Shown: in pieces, positions 22,886-35,201 of the stretch
How the letters are laid out: every line of letters starts with the position of its first letter
How positions within the stretch are numbered: position 1 is the first letter of the stretch
NCBI RefSeq assembly: GCF_907165205.1
Contig: NC_058192.1
Coordinates: 8,060,001 to 8,124,000 of the forward strand
DNA: 64,000 nt
Reading direction: 5' to 3'
DNA from: Coccinella septempunctata
Taxonomy: Eukaryota; Arthropoda; Insecta; Coleoptera; Coccinellidae
Notes under the pieces: generated by a model
Told to the model about the DNA's origin: nothing
Seen by the model: the letters and a program-made list of their open reading frames with translations, nothing else
Databases searched by the model: none
Position numbers and translations under genes: made by a program

Positions 22886-24151
22886 TACGAGGATATATTG
22901 AAAAATTCTTAGCCTACTATAGAACCAAACAAAATTTCAATGTCAAAATATTTTATCACTCAACATATTCTTCTCTTAATTAGATACATTTATTACAGCG
23001 AACCTGCAACGTCCTAGACTCTTCAAAAAAAATGTTTCTTCTTGCTCTGCAAACCAGACCTCCACAGCTTTTATGACCTCCTCGTTGGAAGAAAATTTAC
23101 AACCTTTTAAACTTTTTTCAGTTGAGGAAAGAGATGATAGTCGGATGGAGCCGAATCTGGTGAAAACGGGGGATGTTCTAGTAATCCAAACCCTAAATCA
23201 CGAATTTTTTGCATGGCAACATGAGATTTGTGTGCAGAGGCGTTGTCCTGCAAAAACAAAACATTTTTGGATAGCTTTCCGCGTCTTTTCTCTTTAATTT
23301 TTTCCCGTAGAGTGATTACTGACCACTCTACGTCGAATAGTAATCTCCGGTTATCGTTCTACCCTTATCCAAAAGATTACTCTACGGCAATCCCAAAAAA
23401 CTGAAGCAAGAACATTTCCATCAGATTTTTGGACACGAAACTTCTTAGGTCTTGGAGAACCAGAGTGTCGCCATTCCATCGATTGTTGCTTTATTTCTGG
23501 ATAGTAGAAATGTACCAAGTCTCATCCATAGTAACAATTCGGTTGAAGAAGTCTACATCGTTTTGAAATTGAGTACAGAGCTAACGCGATGCTTCTTCCC
23601 TTGCACGCTTTTAGTTAACATCAAAATATTTGGGGATCCATTCTGCAGCAATTTTTCTCATGTCCGAATTGACTATATGATGAAAGCGTTCGTATGAATA
23701 TTCAGTGCTTCTGATATCCGTTTTAGCCCAGTTCGACCGACGGTCTGATAAAACCATGTCATGAACTGCATCGATATTTTCGGGAACTGACACAGAAACT
23801 GGCCTTCCCGATCGGTCATCATCTTCAATGGAAAATTTACCTCTTTTGAAGCTTGCAGTCTAACTTTTCACGATCGCATACGAAGGACATTGATCACCAA
23901 GGGTATTAAGCATATCTTCGTAATTCTGCTTACCTCTTAACCCTTCTAAATACAGGTACTTGATGATGGCTCGATTCTCTCATGTTTCGATTTTCACAAT
24001 TTCGGTGGACATCTTCTTTCTTTTAATTTATTGCGTAACTCTGGTTTACTTTTTTGACCTCAAACATCTATGCCTCAAACTTCACACTGACACTTCTATT
24101 GAGTTGTTGTTCGTTGCAATGGTAACGCAAATATCAATATACATCCTCGTA
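22886..24151 (-). mobile_element. mariner element copy 3 (both ends present)
   Basis: The left border is TACGAGGATATATTGAAAAA (3' TIR on the minus strand); the right border is acatcctcgTA. Near the 5' TIR about 35 bp are missing (aacgcaaatatcaatatacatcc compared with copy 4). The transposase start ATG survives (near 24009), but a TGA follows within about 12 codons. Further damage includes a duplicated gaccactctacg block near 23310-23330. All three catalytic Asp codons are still readable, in different frames. Confidence 0.92.
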
Positions 24152-26436
24152 TATATAATTATATATTATTTCCAACTGTACGGAGTCATTGAGATTTTGA
24201 TATCTTCAACGACACGACATTCTTGAAAAATTCGATTCATTCTAAACAAATTTCCAATAAATGATCAAAACCCAATCAGATGGAAAACAAACTCCCAGAA
24301 CTGAATTCAAATGAGCTATCACCCTCAAGGTTTCATTGTATTCGAGAAAATTAAACGAAACCAGGTGAGTCGAGCTATATTCCTCATTTCACCGGAGAAG
24401 CGAATATCAAAATCGCAAAAAGAGATTTATAACCATGCCATAAGCCATCGCAATCTTGGATAATGGCCTATGCTTCAGCCGAAGACTACCCCAGCCTCTC
24501 TCTCTTCGCTCCTCCGGACCCGTACAGAAATGGCGGACTGGAATTAATTAATTGGCTCACAAAATAAAGACCATAAATTCTCATAGCGTCACAAATTATG
24601 GTCGAGATAGGGAGTGTCGCTGCGAGAAATAAAATAACCATATCTGGAGCTGGTACCGGAGAGGAGAGAAATTTCCAGCCCTGATACATAAATGAAGTGT
24701 CTTCTCGGTTATTGTCACTCCCTGTTTCTTCGGAAGTCTGATGAAAAATGTCCTTTCGCGGAATCCAGCATATACAGGCTATTTCTTGGAAGCTAATATT
24801 ATCATATCAGTATAATATTAGGGTGAGTTTCTTGGAATTCAATGTTCGGCAACTGAATAGTTCTTAAAATTCATTTTAGGCCTGAAATGTTTCCATGAAA
24901 ATGTAGACCACCCACTAGGGTAACCAACAGACGAAAAAAGTTCAGGGCATGCCGCTCGAAAAATAAACTTATCTATAGAGATTTTTTGAGGTTATTTTCA
25001 AAAAATTGCAGAAATCTCTCCGAGATTGCAAGAAAAAAATCTTACATTTATCTCGAACGGTTTTCAAGAGAAGGACTCTAGCTAAAACTACTATAACCAA
25101 GAAATATTTAAATGCACCATAGTGATAACTCTACATTCAAACTCTTCGTGGACCAGTTTGATAAGCTTGAATAAACGACCAAATGAAGGCGATGAGTATT
25201 ATCTCTAGCAAATCAAAACCTACCTTGAACACAAAAAAGGGAAAAATAAATAATAATAAATAATAAAAGAATAAGGAATTTAATACCTGTAGAACAAATA
25301 AATATGATGTAGTATTACAACAGTCCTATCGTTCTGTATTCAGGTCAAGAGGTGAATAATAAATAAACACGTAGATAATCTCATGAAACGTCTTTGACTT
25401 ATGAAATTTCCACTTGTCATCACGCAGAACCAGTGGAAATTGAAAACAAGTCGTATAGTAGTCAAACCGATAAAGAGAATAAAATTTCTAATTCACAACA
25501 AACGAGAAAGTAACGTTACCTCGATTGCCTGTCTTCCGTCTCCAGAGGATAGGTTATCTCCCTAATAAGTCAACTGTTTAACACCTTGTCCACCTACTGT
25601 TCCTACCGGGTGTTGTAGGTCATTGAGGACCTAGTTTGCTGGTGTTGGCTGGAGATGCACGGAATGGAGAGAACACGGAGAATGAACATGATTAATGACA
25701 ATAGTTGGTGACCATGTGCGTCCAGATATGTGTGTGTGTGTAAAATTATAACACTATTAATCATTCCCGTGCAGATGGCGTCCTCTTAATCAACTTTTCT
25801 GCACCTATTTTACCGAATCTCCAATGCATTTTGATGAACGGCCTCATCGTGACTCGCCTAAAATTTGTGAGGAGCGGAAAATTGGATTGGAAGGATTTGG
25901 TTCAACATTTCTCGATCTTTTCTGAATTCGTATGTGTCAACTGGTCATTAACTGAGTTATACACTTTATTCGGAGAAAATTCTTAATGAAATTCTGTCAA
26001 AAACAAGAGAATGCCCGAAGACGGTTGGAAAATCCATAATAGTAGAAATAATTCAATAGGATTCACATAGATATTTTATTTCAAGTCAACAATGACCTAA
26101 TATGAAGTTGATCTGAACCATGTGGATGTAGGACGACTAATTGAGTAAATTGCGTGCTTGTGGTTGCAAGATAAATATTACTAATATGTCTGACTAGATT
26201 ATTAGTAGAACTTGAATGAATTTATTTCCAAATTGATGCGAAAGACTTATGGGCACAATTTAGGAGAATAAAATTTTCTTTGACGTTTATTGAATCACTT
26301 TTTGACAGTTTTCAATTCCACCAGTATTTTTCATTGGAACTATGTGATGCTTCAATATTTTTAGAATGAAAAATCGATTCATGAATTGAATCAATAAAAC
26401 CAATTCAATTTGCAACTTTTTGGTACCAATTTCGAA
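24152..26436. other. no gene recognised; regulatory-like islands and simple repeats
   Basis: The part at 24360-24720 is unique, with a ttaattaatt homeodomain-type core at 24544-24553 and aaatggcggac at 24527-24537. AT-rich simple sequence (taataataaataataaa) lies near 25243-25268, and a (TG)n run of about 13 bp near 25728-25741. Nothing coding is recognised. Confidence 0.4.
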
Positions 26437-26651
26437 TGTTCGAAAAAGATTAATCAAATTAATGAAAAACTATATTCCAAAATTCAGTTCATTCGATAAA
26501 ACCGTTTGTGAGATTGAACTAAAAATATCTCAACAGCCTGTATCTTGTATACCTAGCCGATTCGGAAGAAATGGCGAAGGAAAAAAGTGTTTCTTTTGAC
26601 CTCAAGAATCTACTGTTGAAATATTTGTACGAGTCAAAGACTCACCCTGTA
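26437..26651 (-). mobile_element. TIR/MITE family H, copy 4 (one end only)
   Basis: This 215-bp fragment matches the right third of copy 3: gttcgaaaaagattaatcaa, then acctcaagaatctactgttg, ending gactcaccctgTA. The left two-thirds are absent. Confidence 0.82.
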
Positions 26652-27676
26652 GGTTGAGTAAATCTGAAACCAGATTTATTTGAGACGCACGAAAAAAGCA
26701 GAGACGAGAGACAGAGAAGAATTCCACAGTAGAAAAGTAATAATTCATGAAACCATCAGCATCCGAACCTGACCATTAAATGATTCCTGCGAATTTTCGA
26801 AAAATCCTCCCGAATATTTGCTCTCTTAAACCTCGGTTTCCGCATCAAAATCAATCGTTCGCTGAAACCGAACGATATTATTGAGCAGGATCAGTCACTG
26901 CCGTCACTCCCGTCCAATAAATTATATTTTCGACACCCATCCGGATGATGGACAGTGAGTGACAGGCAGCAGACAGACGTCACACATTAACGTTCTTCGA
27001 CCGATTCCTGTCTGCAAAGAGCACCAAGTGTGGCCGCTACAAAGGACGCGGGACACGCGGCGTTGCGTTTACATCTCCAGACACGAAGCTGCAAAAACCG
27101 AGTCCGGTGTATAATCCGGTTACAAGTACGGTATGACGGACCTGCTCCGCATATCGTTATCGATTATAACCACTCCGGATTATAATAGAGTCTCTCTTGG
27201 ACGGTGCTGGACCAAACAAGGTCTTGTTGCCAATTACATTCCACGTCTGTGTAAATGCCTGCGCTGCTGCCAGGCCCTTGCAATAATTAAACATTACCTA
27301 GGGACCACTATGTAACGTCCGACCGTATACATGAGTCCTTTCATATACATGCTGACGTTTGTGCTTCTGGAATTGGACGAGATTGATTTTAGGGTTTTTG
27401 TCGGTCTGAAAAAGTGAACTTGAAGCGGGCATGACTAGGAGGAATTAGATGGATCGATTATAGATGGATTTCCTGAAATGTAAAGATATGAATTCGATGA
27501 CTCTAGTTTGAGGGACAATTAGCTAAGTGAGACTATGGTTTTGTAGAATGAAAAATAACAATAACATAACTGAAAAGTAGACTAACCCTTTGAAAAAAAA
27601 AATGATTTAGTGTCAAACTCATGACTCTAGAGAGGAGATTTCAGAGTTTCCTGGCCAAATGGTGCAGTGTTTCAAG
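26652..27676. other. CpG-rich unique island, no gene recognised
   Basis: The part at about 26810-27330 is among the most CpG-rich of the window and free of repeats. It has a ctacaaagg TCF/Sox-like core near 27037. A 60-codon frame (27133-27315) shows no motif. A regulatory role is inference from composition. Confidence 0.4.
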
Positions 27677-28479
27677 AAAATCAATCATGATTACTCCATG
27701 ACAATCCCAAAAAACTGAAGCAAGAACTTTTCCAGCACATTTTTGGACACGAAATTTCTTAGGTATTGGAGAACCACAGTGTCGCAATTCCATCGATTGT
27801 TGCTTTGTTTCTGGATCGTAGAAATGTATCTACCCAAGTCTCATCCATAGTAACAATTCGGTTCAAGAAGTCTTCATCGTTTTCAAATCGAGCACAGATC
27901 GAACGCGATGCTTCTACCCTTGCACACTTTTGGTCAACATTCAAACATTTGGGGATCCATTTTGCAGCAATTTTTCTCATGTCCAAATTGACGTGAACTA
28001 TATGATGAACGCGTTCGTATGAAATATTCAGTGCTTCAGATATCCGTTTTAGCCCAATTCGACGGTCTGATAAAATCATGTCATGAATGTCGATATTTTG
28101 GGGACTGACACAGAAACTGGCCTTCCCGATCGGTCATCATCTTCAATGGTAAATTAACCTCTTTTCAAGCTTGCAGTCCAATTTTTCACGGTCGCATACG
28201 AAGTATATTGATCACCAAGGGTATTAAGCATATCTTCGTGAATCTTCTTACCTCTTAATCCTTTTAAATGCAGGTACTGGATGATGCCTCGATACTCCAA
28301 TTTTTCGATTTTCATAATTTCGGTGGAAATCTTCTTTCTTTTAATTTACTGGTTTACTTTTTTGACCTCAAACTTCACACTGACACTTCTAATGAGTTAT
28401 TGTTCGTTGCTATGGTAACGCAATATTTTTTTATGCATGGAACTGGTCTAGGCTAACTAGATATCAATACATCCTCGTA
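27677..28479 (-). mobile_element. mariner element copy 4, 5' part
   Basis: This copy keeps the 5' TIR (acatcctcgTA at 28469-28479) and the first two-thirds of the transposase, and stops near 27677 inside the catalytic domain (at the FWDCHGVIMID block). The start codon is ATT instead of ATG (near 28331). A TAA follows at the KRG block near 28155. A 106-codon frame (27759-28079) retains RRIGLKRISEALNISYERV, the second helix-turn-helix, and MDETW. Confidence 0.9.
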
Positions 28480-29891
28480 TAACGAAATTTCCAAATGGTT
28501 TCCATGAAAAATCCGTTAAGCACTCGTGTAAGACAAACTATTGAGCCCCACAGATGAAAAATAATTTCATTGCAATGAGAAAAATGCAATATTGCATATG
28601 TTCATAGGTTCATTATTTCTTTACTTTCCATTCTTCCGAGCAGAGAACCTCTACACCACTCCTGTTCAATTTTTCACGTCTACGTGAAGGATTTGGATTC
28701 CGTTCCATCATTCGGAGTAGTCGGTCGAGTGTCCCTAAAAAGCCGAGAGAAATATGAAATGGTGCAAAAAGCTGGTGTTATCCTTAATGAGAGTCTTTCG
28801 GTGACAGGTTAAATTGAAATGTATGGCCTCCAGGGCCTAGGGCCTTTTTACCAGGCGACTTGATATAACTTGATGTATCGCGGTCACTTCGTCTAGGGAC
28901 ACCTACACACTCTGACCCTAGAAGCGAAAAAAGTGATGTAATAGTTTTATTATACTAGTAAAAATACGTCTTGAGGTCCTGGGGGGTGAACCCCAGCCCG
29001 GAGAGTTTCGTGACAAATATAACAGGGGTGTTTGTATGAAATATCCGGATGATTTTCGTTTTCACTCAAGAAAAATCCCTTTGTCCACTCTCAGGCTAAA
29101 GTCATGAGGATATTCCGAAAATGAGATCAAGAAATGAAAGGTAACTTAAACATTGCAATAAGGAGAAGAATTTTAAGAAAGTTGAGTTTATAGAATTTCA
29201 TAACATTGTTCTGTGAAGTTGAGTGTAGTGAAAATTATTCAAGAAGTGATTGAGTGGATAATAAAACAGTGTGTATAATTTGTAGCGTTTTCCCCAATGC
29301 CAGATATGCCTGAAACCATATCGATCTACCCACTGCGAAGCAGAAATCGGTATTAATAAAACGCTCTTTATCAGATAGCATTCGTTATATTCCATGATTA
29401 AGGTCTATAAATGGTCATGTAATTCCAGTTTTAATTATTTTCCATCGTATACGTAAACGAAGAAGGGGTGTTGTTGGTAGGCAGGAATTATAAGAGGTGA
29501 CGCCGAAAATAGCTTCGCCTAAATTGAAAACATAATGAATGACTGGGATGATTGTAATCTTTTCTAGAAATCGTGGGGAATTATTGATTTATTGCCGCAC
29601 AAACCGTGCCAGTTCATCTGTTCCTTACGGACGAAAGCACGTATTTTTTGTTCCGCTCTGAAAATAGACGCCCAGACCCATCAGTTATTTTTCTTCCGGA
29701 ATTCTGAGATTTGAGTCATTTGATCTCTTTTATGGTCTTTTCTTGGAAAAATTTGTTTTTTAACGGATCATGCTCCTCTGCTCTTTCGTTCTACTTACAC
29801 CATAGAAGGCATGACTGAAGCAATGTGAATTTCAATTCCTAATCACATATTGAGTAAGCACCTGGAGCACTTACATATTTTCACTGGAGAA
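28480..29891. other. no gene recognised
   Basis: Mostly AT-rich unique DNA. The part at 28825-29030 (ctccagggcctagggcc, then ggggggtgaaccccagcccg) has a different base make-up and could be a decayed repeat, but I cannot place it. Confidence 0.3.
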
Positions 29892-29973
29892 AATTACAGA
29901 TCTCACTCTTTTTGTGATAGGTAAGTTAGGTTAGGTAAGGTTACAGATCTCACTCTTGTTGTGATATGTAGGT
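29892..29973 (+). repeat. short direct duplication with TTAGG-like spacer
   Basis: The block ttacagatctcactcttktt, continuing tgtgata, occurs twice, about 48 bp apart. The spacer gtaagttaggttaggtaagg contains two TTAGG motifs. This is too short to call telomeric. Confidence 0.6.
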
Positions 29974-30089
29974 TAAACTATGAAGCTACTCTAAGACTAT
30001 CCAGGGAAGTTACCATCAATGAGGGAATTAGAAATCAGAGAGCCTGATCACCTCTGATTAAGAATACTAGTATTTAGAAAAGCTCCTCT

Positions 30090-30600
30090 ACGAGGCTAAG
30101 TAGAAAAGAAGATTATGAAAGAGAGCCCACAATCTCAGCTCTCAAAAAGAATACCATCAAATGGTACACAGATGGTTCTTAAATCTCGATTTTAACATGG
30201 TAACTCTGGTGAAATCTTCCCGGGCTGGATCATTCAAAGAAATTTCTTCGAAACTTTAATACTGCGAGATCTATGAGGTATCTTGGTCTTAGCAAGAGTC
30301 TACCCTCACTGGTTTCTTCATAGGATCATTGCCTCCAGAGAAAGCACCTAATGAGAATGGGTCTAGCTTGAAACGACGAGTGCAGATTCTTTGGGGAGGA
30401 GAGGAGTCAGATCATATGGTGACTGACTGCCTGGTCATTACTAGTCAACGAAAAACAAGAAACTTCTTGAAGCCATCCCAGGTACTGGAGTTCACTAAAG
30501 CTCTACAACTGGAGGGCAAGATATAGAGCACGTAAAGGCGAGAACAGACACGATACACCTTAAGATAGCTGTGCAATGAGACCCCCCTTAAATCTATTCA
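30090..30600 (+). pseudogene. LINE remnant: RNase H start and Cys-rich C-terminus
   Basis: A first piece reads SALKKNTIKWYTDGS near 30150-30180, the opening of an RNase H domain with its first Asp (YTDGS). After about 110 bp of unalignable sequence, a second piece reads ECRFFGEE and, in another frame, SDHMVTDCLVITSQRKTRNF, ending LEGKI stop at 30526. That is the C-terminal segment of I/R1-like LINEs. Most of RNase H is deleted. It belongs to a different family from the RNase H LINE at 15 kb. Confidence 0.65.
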
Positions 30601-31134
30601 ATGACGTCTAAATAAAACGAGTGTTACTGAAAGTATCAAACAATGTGTGTAGCTATAGAAATACGGTTGAAATCTTCGAAAGCAACAACGCACCAAGTAG
30701 AAACTGAAAGAGCCTCAACCTTAATACATTGGTGATTTATAATCCATCGACTGTAATGCGAACTATCCATAAAGAAGATCCGAATACGCGCTACCTCGAC
30801 AGCTTTTATGATGACGCTACGACTCACCAGAGAATATAACTGACGATATATCGATAACTCATTTCGACTGAGCCACATATTACCCCCAGACGTCTCTCTA
30901 TCTTTTTCCATTCGGATCATACGTGGAAATAATATTTATGGCCGAATCAATTTCGGTATATGGATCCGGATATACCCTTCGGTTTCTGCAGGGATATTTC
31001 GGTAGATCATAAGGATATTGTGAAGAATTCACACTTATGAATTATGAGAGCTTTATAGTTCAAGTTCAACGATGACATGTTCTTCAGAGGAATTCTCATA
31101 ACCCGAAAAAAACGTTTTCTAATGAGAGCTCATG
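30601..31134. other. no gene recognised
   Basis: The part at 30640-30960 has moderate CpG and a 94-codon minus frame without motifs. No repeats were seen. Confidence 0.3.
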
Positions 31135-32286
31135 TACAGGGTGGGCAAATTTCGATGTTTTCGCACTACAGCTTTTGAACCAGAGGAGATAGACAAAATC
31201 TGATACCCCATTCTCGTTCTCTTTTTCTGAGAAACAAACAAGGATAGTAGTCATTTTTGGCCACCTTCTTTTGTTTTCGAGTTATAAGCGAAAATTGGAA
31301 AAATGGCGATTTCGAAATAAATGTATATCTCTGGTGATACTGATGATAAAGCTCTTAAATTAAAACATTATACAGATACTTTTTTAAATAGAATCCAGTG
31401 GCATGCTCGCCTTTTTAGCAGGATTTTTAATTACGAAGCTATGACCCAGAGTTATGTTTTTTCAAATGGGAACACTAGATTTCTGTGCAATTTTTTGAAA
31501 TCTTAATTTTTACTGATTTCAAAAATATATAACAGCATATGGTTTGCATCAATATAAATAATAAAAAATGGTCAAAAACCTTTTTTCTCAATATTTCTAT
31601 GGTTTCAACTTTCGTTGAGAATAGAAAAATGTAGCATCTTATTATTACCACAGTCTCCTTCTATTAGTCCTCTTGTTTCTATGCTTCTTACTCAATTTCT
31701 CCAAGATTCAAATTTTATGAAAATTGGTAAAAAGCATAGGAAAAATGACATTGCCGGAAGGAGACTGCTCTTATTATAGGAAGCTTTATTTTTCTGTGCT
31801 CGTCAAAAGTTGAAACCATAGAAATATTGAGAAAAAAAGTTTTTGACCATTTTCTATTATTTATATTGATATAAACAATATGATGTTTTATATTTTTGAA
31901 ATCAGTAAATATTTAGCTTTCAAAAAATTGCACAGACTTCTAGTGTTCCCATTTAAAAAAACATAACTTTGGGTCATAGCTTCGTAATTAAAAATCCTGC
32001 TAAAAAAGGAAGCACGCCACTGGATTCTACTCAAAAAGTGCCTGTATAATGTTTTAATTTAAGAGCTTTATCATCAGTATTAGCGGAGATATAAATTTAT
32101 TTCGAAATCGCCATTTTTCCTATGTATTTTCGCTTATAACTCGAAAACGAAAGAAGCTGGCCAAAAATGACTACTACTCTTGTTAGTTTCTCAGAAAAAG
32201 AGAACGAGAATGGGGTATCAGATTTTGTCTATCTCCTCTGGTTCAAAAGCTGTAGTGCTAAAACATCGAAATTTGCCCACCCTGTA
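31135..32286. mobile_element. whole-length palindromic element (~1.15 kb)
   Basis: The left end TACAGGGTGGGCAAATTTCG pairs with the right end cgaaatttgcccaccctgTA. The inverted match continues along the whole element: gaaccagaggagatagac against gtctatctcctctggttc, gaaatcgccatttttcc on the right against its partner at 31295, and cagtctccttc against gaaggagactg. The axis lies near 31710, leaving little or no unpaired centre. The arms are about 575 bp each. TA lies at both ends. No ORF of note; the 61-codon frame at 31321 lies in the arm. Confidence 0.88.
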
Positions 32287-33879
32287 CTTTCTCTGATTTT
32301 GAAGAAGTCTGGCAATTTTTTCGAAAAAAAACTGGCTTAAACATTTTTTTACACGTAAAAACGCGCCTTTTGATAAACTTTCATTTTGAGATTTGTATGA
32401 AATTCTACTTGTTTAACACTGATTTTTCTCAATACTGCATTTCAAGAAAAAATTGCAAGAGACGAGAGAGTTTCTCATTTGAGCTTTCTAACGGTGTCCA
32501 CCTGAATTTCGAAAGAATAACAGAATTTCTTTCTGTCAGTATTGCCACTAGTACCTACCACTATCTTGCATTGGTGAATGCTGCTGCTTTTTCCTTTTAT
32601 TGCAGTTTTCGTAGTTACGGTTTCAGATTCAGATTTATCATTTTCAGTTGAAGTAGCTTTAGTTTCACTGATCATTTCATATTTTTACTGAAAATTTTCT
32701 CTCTTTTGTTTGTTAGTGAATATTTTGAGTCTGAATCTGAGCCAAATGGCTCAGCAGTCGTTATGTTTACTGAAGAGTCAATGTCACTTATGGTAAAATA
32801 ATACTACCACTTTGTGGTTATCAAGAGTAGGTACAGAAAAAAGTTGTAGTTCAGTTCAAATCCGATTGGAAGGGTGATGACGTAGAAGGTGGCAAAGTCA
32901 AGGTCAATTGACAGAACTGGGTCCGCTAGAGGTCGCGTATCAATAGACAATGGTAATAGGTGAAGTTAAAAAGAAGATAATACGAAATAACTTCAACTTT
33001 TGTTGAGATAATGATCTCTTTTTCACTTTTCAGTAATTCTTGTTTTTTCCACTTCAAATTCCTTCCTGACCCGATGAAATCAATGATTCAGCGTCGAAAT
33101 TGAAAGCACTTTTTCCCGAGGCATCAAAGACCCAACTGCCCCACCGAAGTCTCTCCCGTAAATAAGGCGGATGAAAAATCCATTTCTGCCCGACTTATTG
33201 ATATCACCCTTGGGGTTAGGAAATATTCACCCTGCGACTTATGACGCTCTCCTATATGGACGCCACTTTAAAAGCCATACGTCAAAGTATCATTTCTGAA
33301 CGGGCGGAAATTTATAAAAAAAGCAGACGCTTAACGGGTGCACGCAGAGCTGTATGAATATTTCGCATTTTGTTATCACGAGTTTGACGTGTGGTCCCTG
33401 GGGACCGACGGAGATTCCTAAGATATAGAGTGTCCGAATTCCCCGGGGAGAATCGCCCTGCAGACTTATAGGGGACAAAATATTGAATATGCCTGTCTGG
33501 TCGGGTATAACCAGCAACTATATCAAAGATAGTTAGGGTCCAACGGGCGAGGAATAATTCATGGTTAGCTCCACAGGAAGGGCTACGTAGAGATATCAGT
33601 CTTGTGCCATCCCAATAAACACAGATACGTGGAAAAAAATTTTAAGAGCTCTTCACGAGTCTCGGAATGCGTTAATCACATATTCAGATATGATGATGAA
33701 AAAATTGCTAGAGAGAAGAAAGTTTTTCAATAGAAAGGGTTCTCGAACGGTTCAACAATTTTCAATGAATTCGCATGCGGTTAATGTTGTTTCAAGAACA
33801 TTGCGGCCCAGCAGAAGCTTCAAAATAGGTATAGCATAGGCTGACCAGATTATCCCAAGTTCAATGTCATCGTAGAATA
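32287..33879. other. no gene recognised; CpG-containing island
   Basis: The part at about 33060-33560 looks richer in CpG and is unique. The parts at 32370-32680 and 33580-33870 are ordinary AT-rich DNA with short frames lacking motifs. Confidence 0.35.
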
Positions 33880-33976
33880 TGTTCTCGAAAATTGATTTTT
33901 CTTTTTCTCATTTGACTTGTCCTATACATTGTAAATGTCTTAAGGTACCAATAAATACCTAATTATTATTATTATA
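33880..33976 (+). mobile_element. possible LINE 3' end stub
   Basis: The text ttgtcctatacattgtaaat, then ggtaccaataaatacctaat followed by (ATT)n, looks like the 3'UTR end and short-repeat tail of a non-LTR element. No coding remnant precedes it. The call rests on the tail style only. Confidence 0.4.
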
Positions 33977-35199
33977 TCAATGTACTAAGATGAACAGCCA
34001 CAAATACGCGTCAGTTGTCCTGTTAATTGTTTATTCATGTGAAATTTTTGTTCAAAGGTGAAGTTCATCTTGACTTGAAACTTCCTTCAATTCCTTTTAC
34101 TTATATTGATGCAAGATGATTTTTGTTGAAGAATTTAACATTCTTGTAATTATCTGTTAATTCCTTCGGGAGATACCCATTCCCAACCACTGCATCATAT
34201 GCATTTCATCTTCGGGTTAATATTTTTGAAATCTACAACTGATTTAACGCATTCAAACTTTAGCCAAAGAAGATAACGAACATTAACTCTCCTCAAGCTC
34301 TTGTATTTTCCATACGAATAACTGGATTTGGTATGCCTTCAATCAGTTCGTATAAACTTCAATTATGTTTGTCACATATTTTCCGAAGAGGTTCGACATT
34401 GTGATAAATTACGTAATAACAGAAACTTTTACGTACAACGGGCATTATAGCGTTGATTTAAAACCCAAAAATGTTTTGACAAGCGTCATAACCCACATTT
34501 TCGTACTATACAGAGTGAAATGTGTCAAATTTCCATGGCCAACCGACTGCTAAAATAGAAGTGAATGGAGTATACCTTTGAATCTTTTTTGAACGATCTG
34601 ATTTGATCATTGGTTCGGTTGATGCATCCAAATTGCATCCTCTCTTGTGCGTTATACATCTAGCAGAAGTTCCTACGATTAAAATAACCCACATCGAACG
34701 ATATGTCACTGTCGGGCTGGTCCCATGTTTTACATTTAGGTGAGCGAAACGGTGAGAAATGAAAAATTCATTAAAACGCCAGTTCAGCCCAGGGAGTGAA
34801 AAATTTTTCAATTTCAACCCGTTCCAAAAATATTTTCCGAAGTTTCCTACGTCCCGGTGTTCGTATAATAATTCACAATATCCATTTATCTTGGACCCAG
34901 AGTTAATTAATCAAGACTACCCAAGTACAAATTATAAAATTGTAGTAATTAAAAGTAATTTATATGTTTGTTACGGCATTCGCACATTCTCGTCGGTTAT
35001 GCACCATGCTTTCGCCATCATGACACAAGTTTAATTAGTTCTGAGGAGAACACCTAGGGGAGGTTGAAATCTGAAAAGTAGCCATTACTCCACCCTTGCT
35101 CTCCTTCAAGATGCTCACTAGGATTTATGGATGTTTCGCGAAATTCATTAATTCTTCAACAACAAAAAAACACTCATAAAAATCTACTCAAAATGAACA
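33977..35199. other. no gene recognised
   Basis: Unique AT-rich DNA. Open frames at 34365-34553, 34506-34817 (minus) and 34759-35034 have no recognisable motif. Confidence 0.35.
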
Positions 35200-35201
35200 T
35201 A

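Noticed and set aside
29915..29945. Telomeric TTAGG repeat
   Set aside because: Only two adjacent motifs occur, inside a short duplication; far too short for a telomeric tract.
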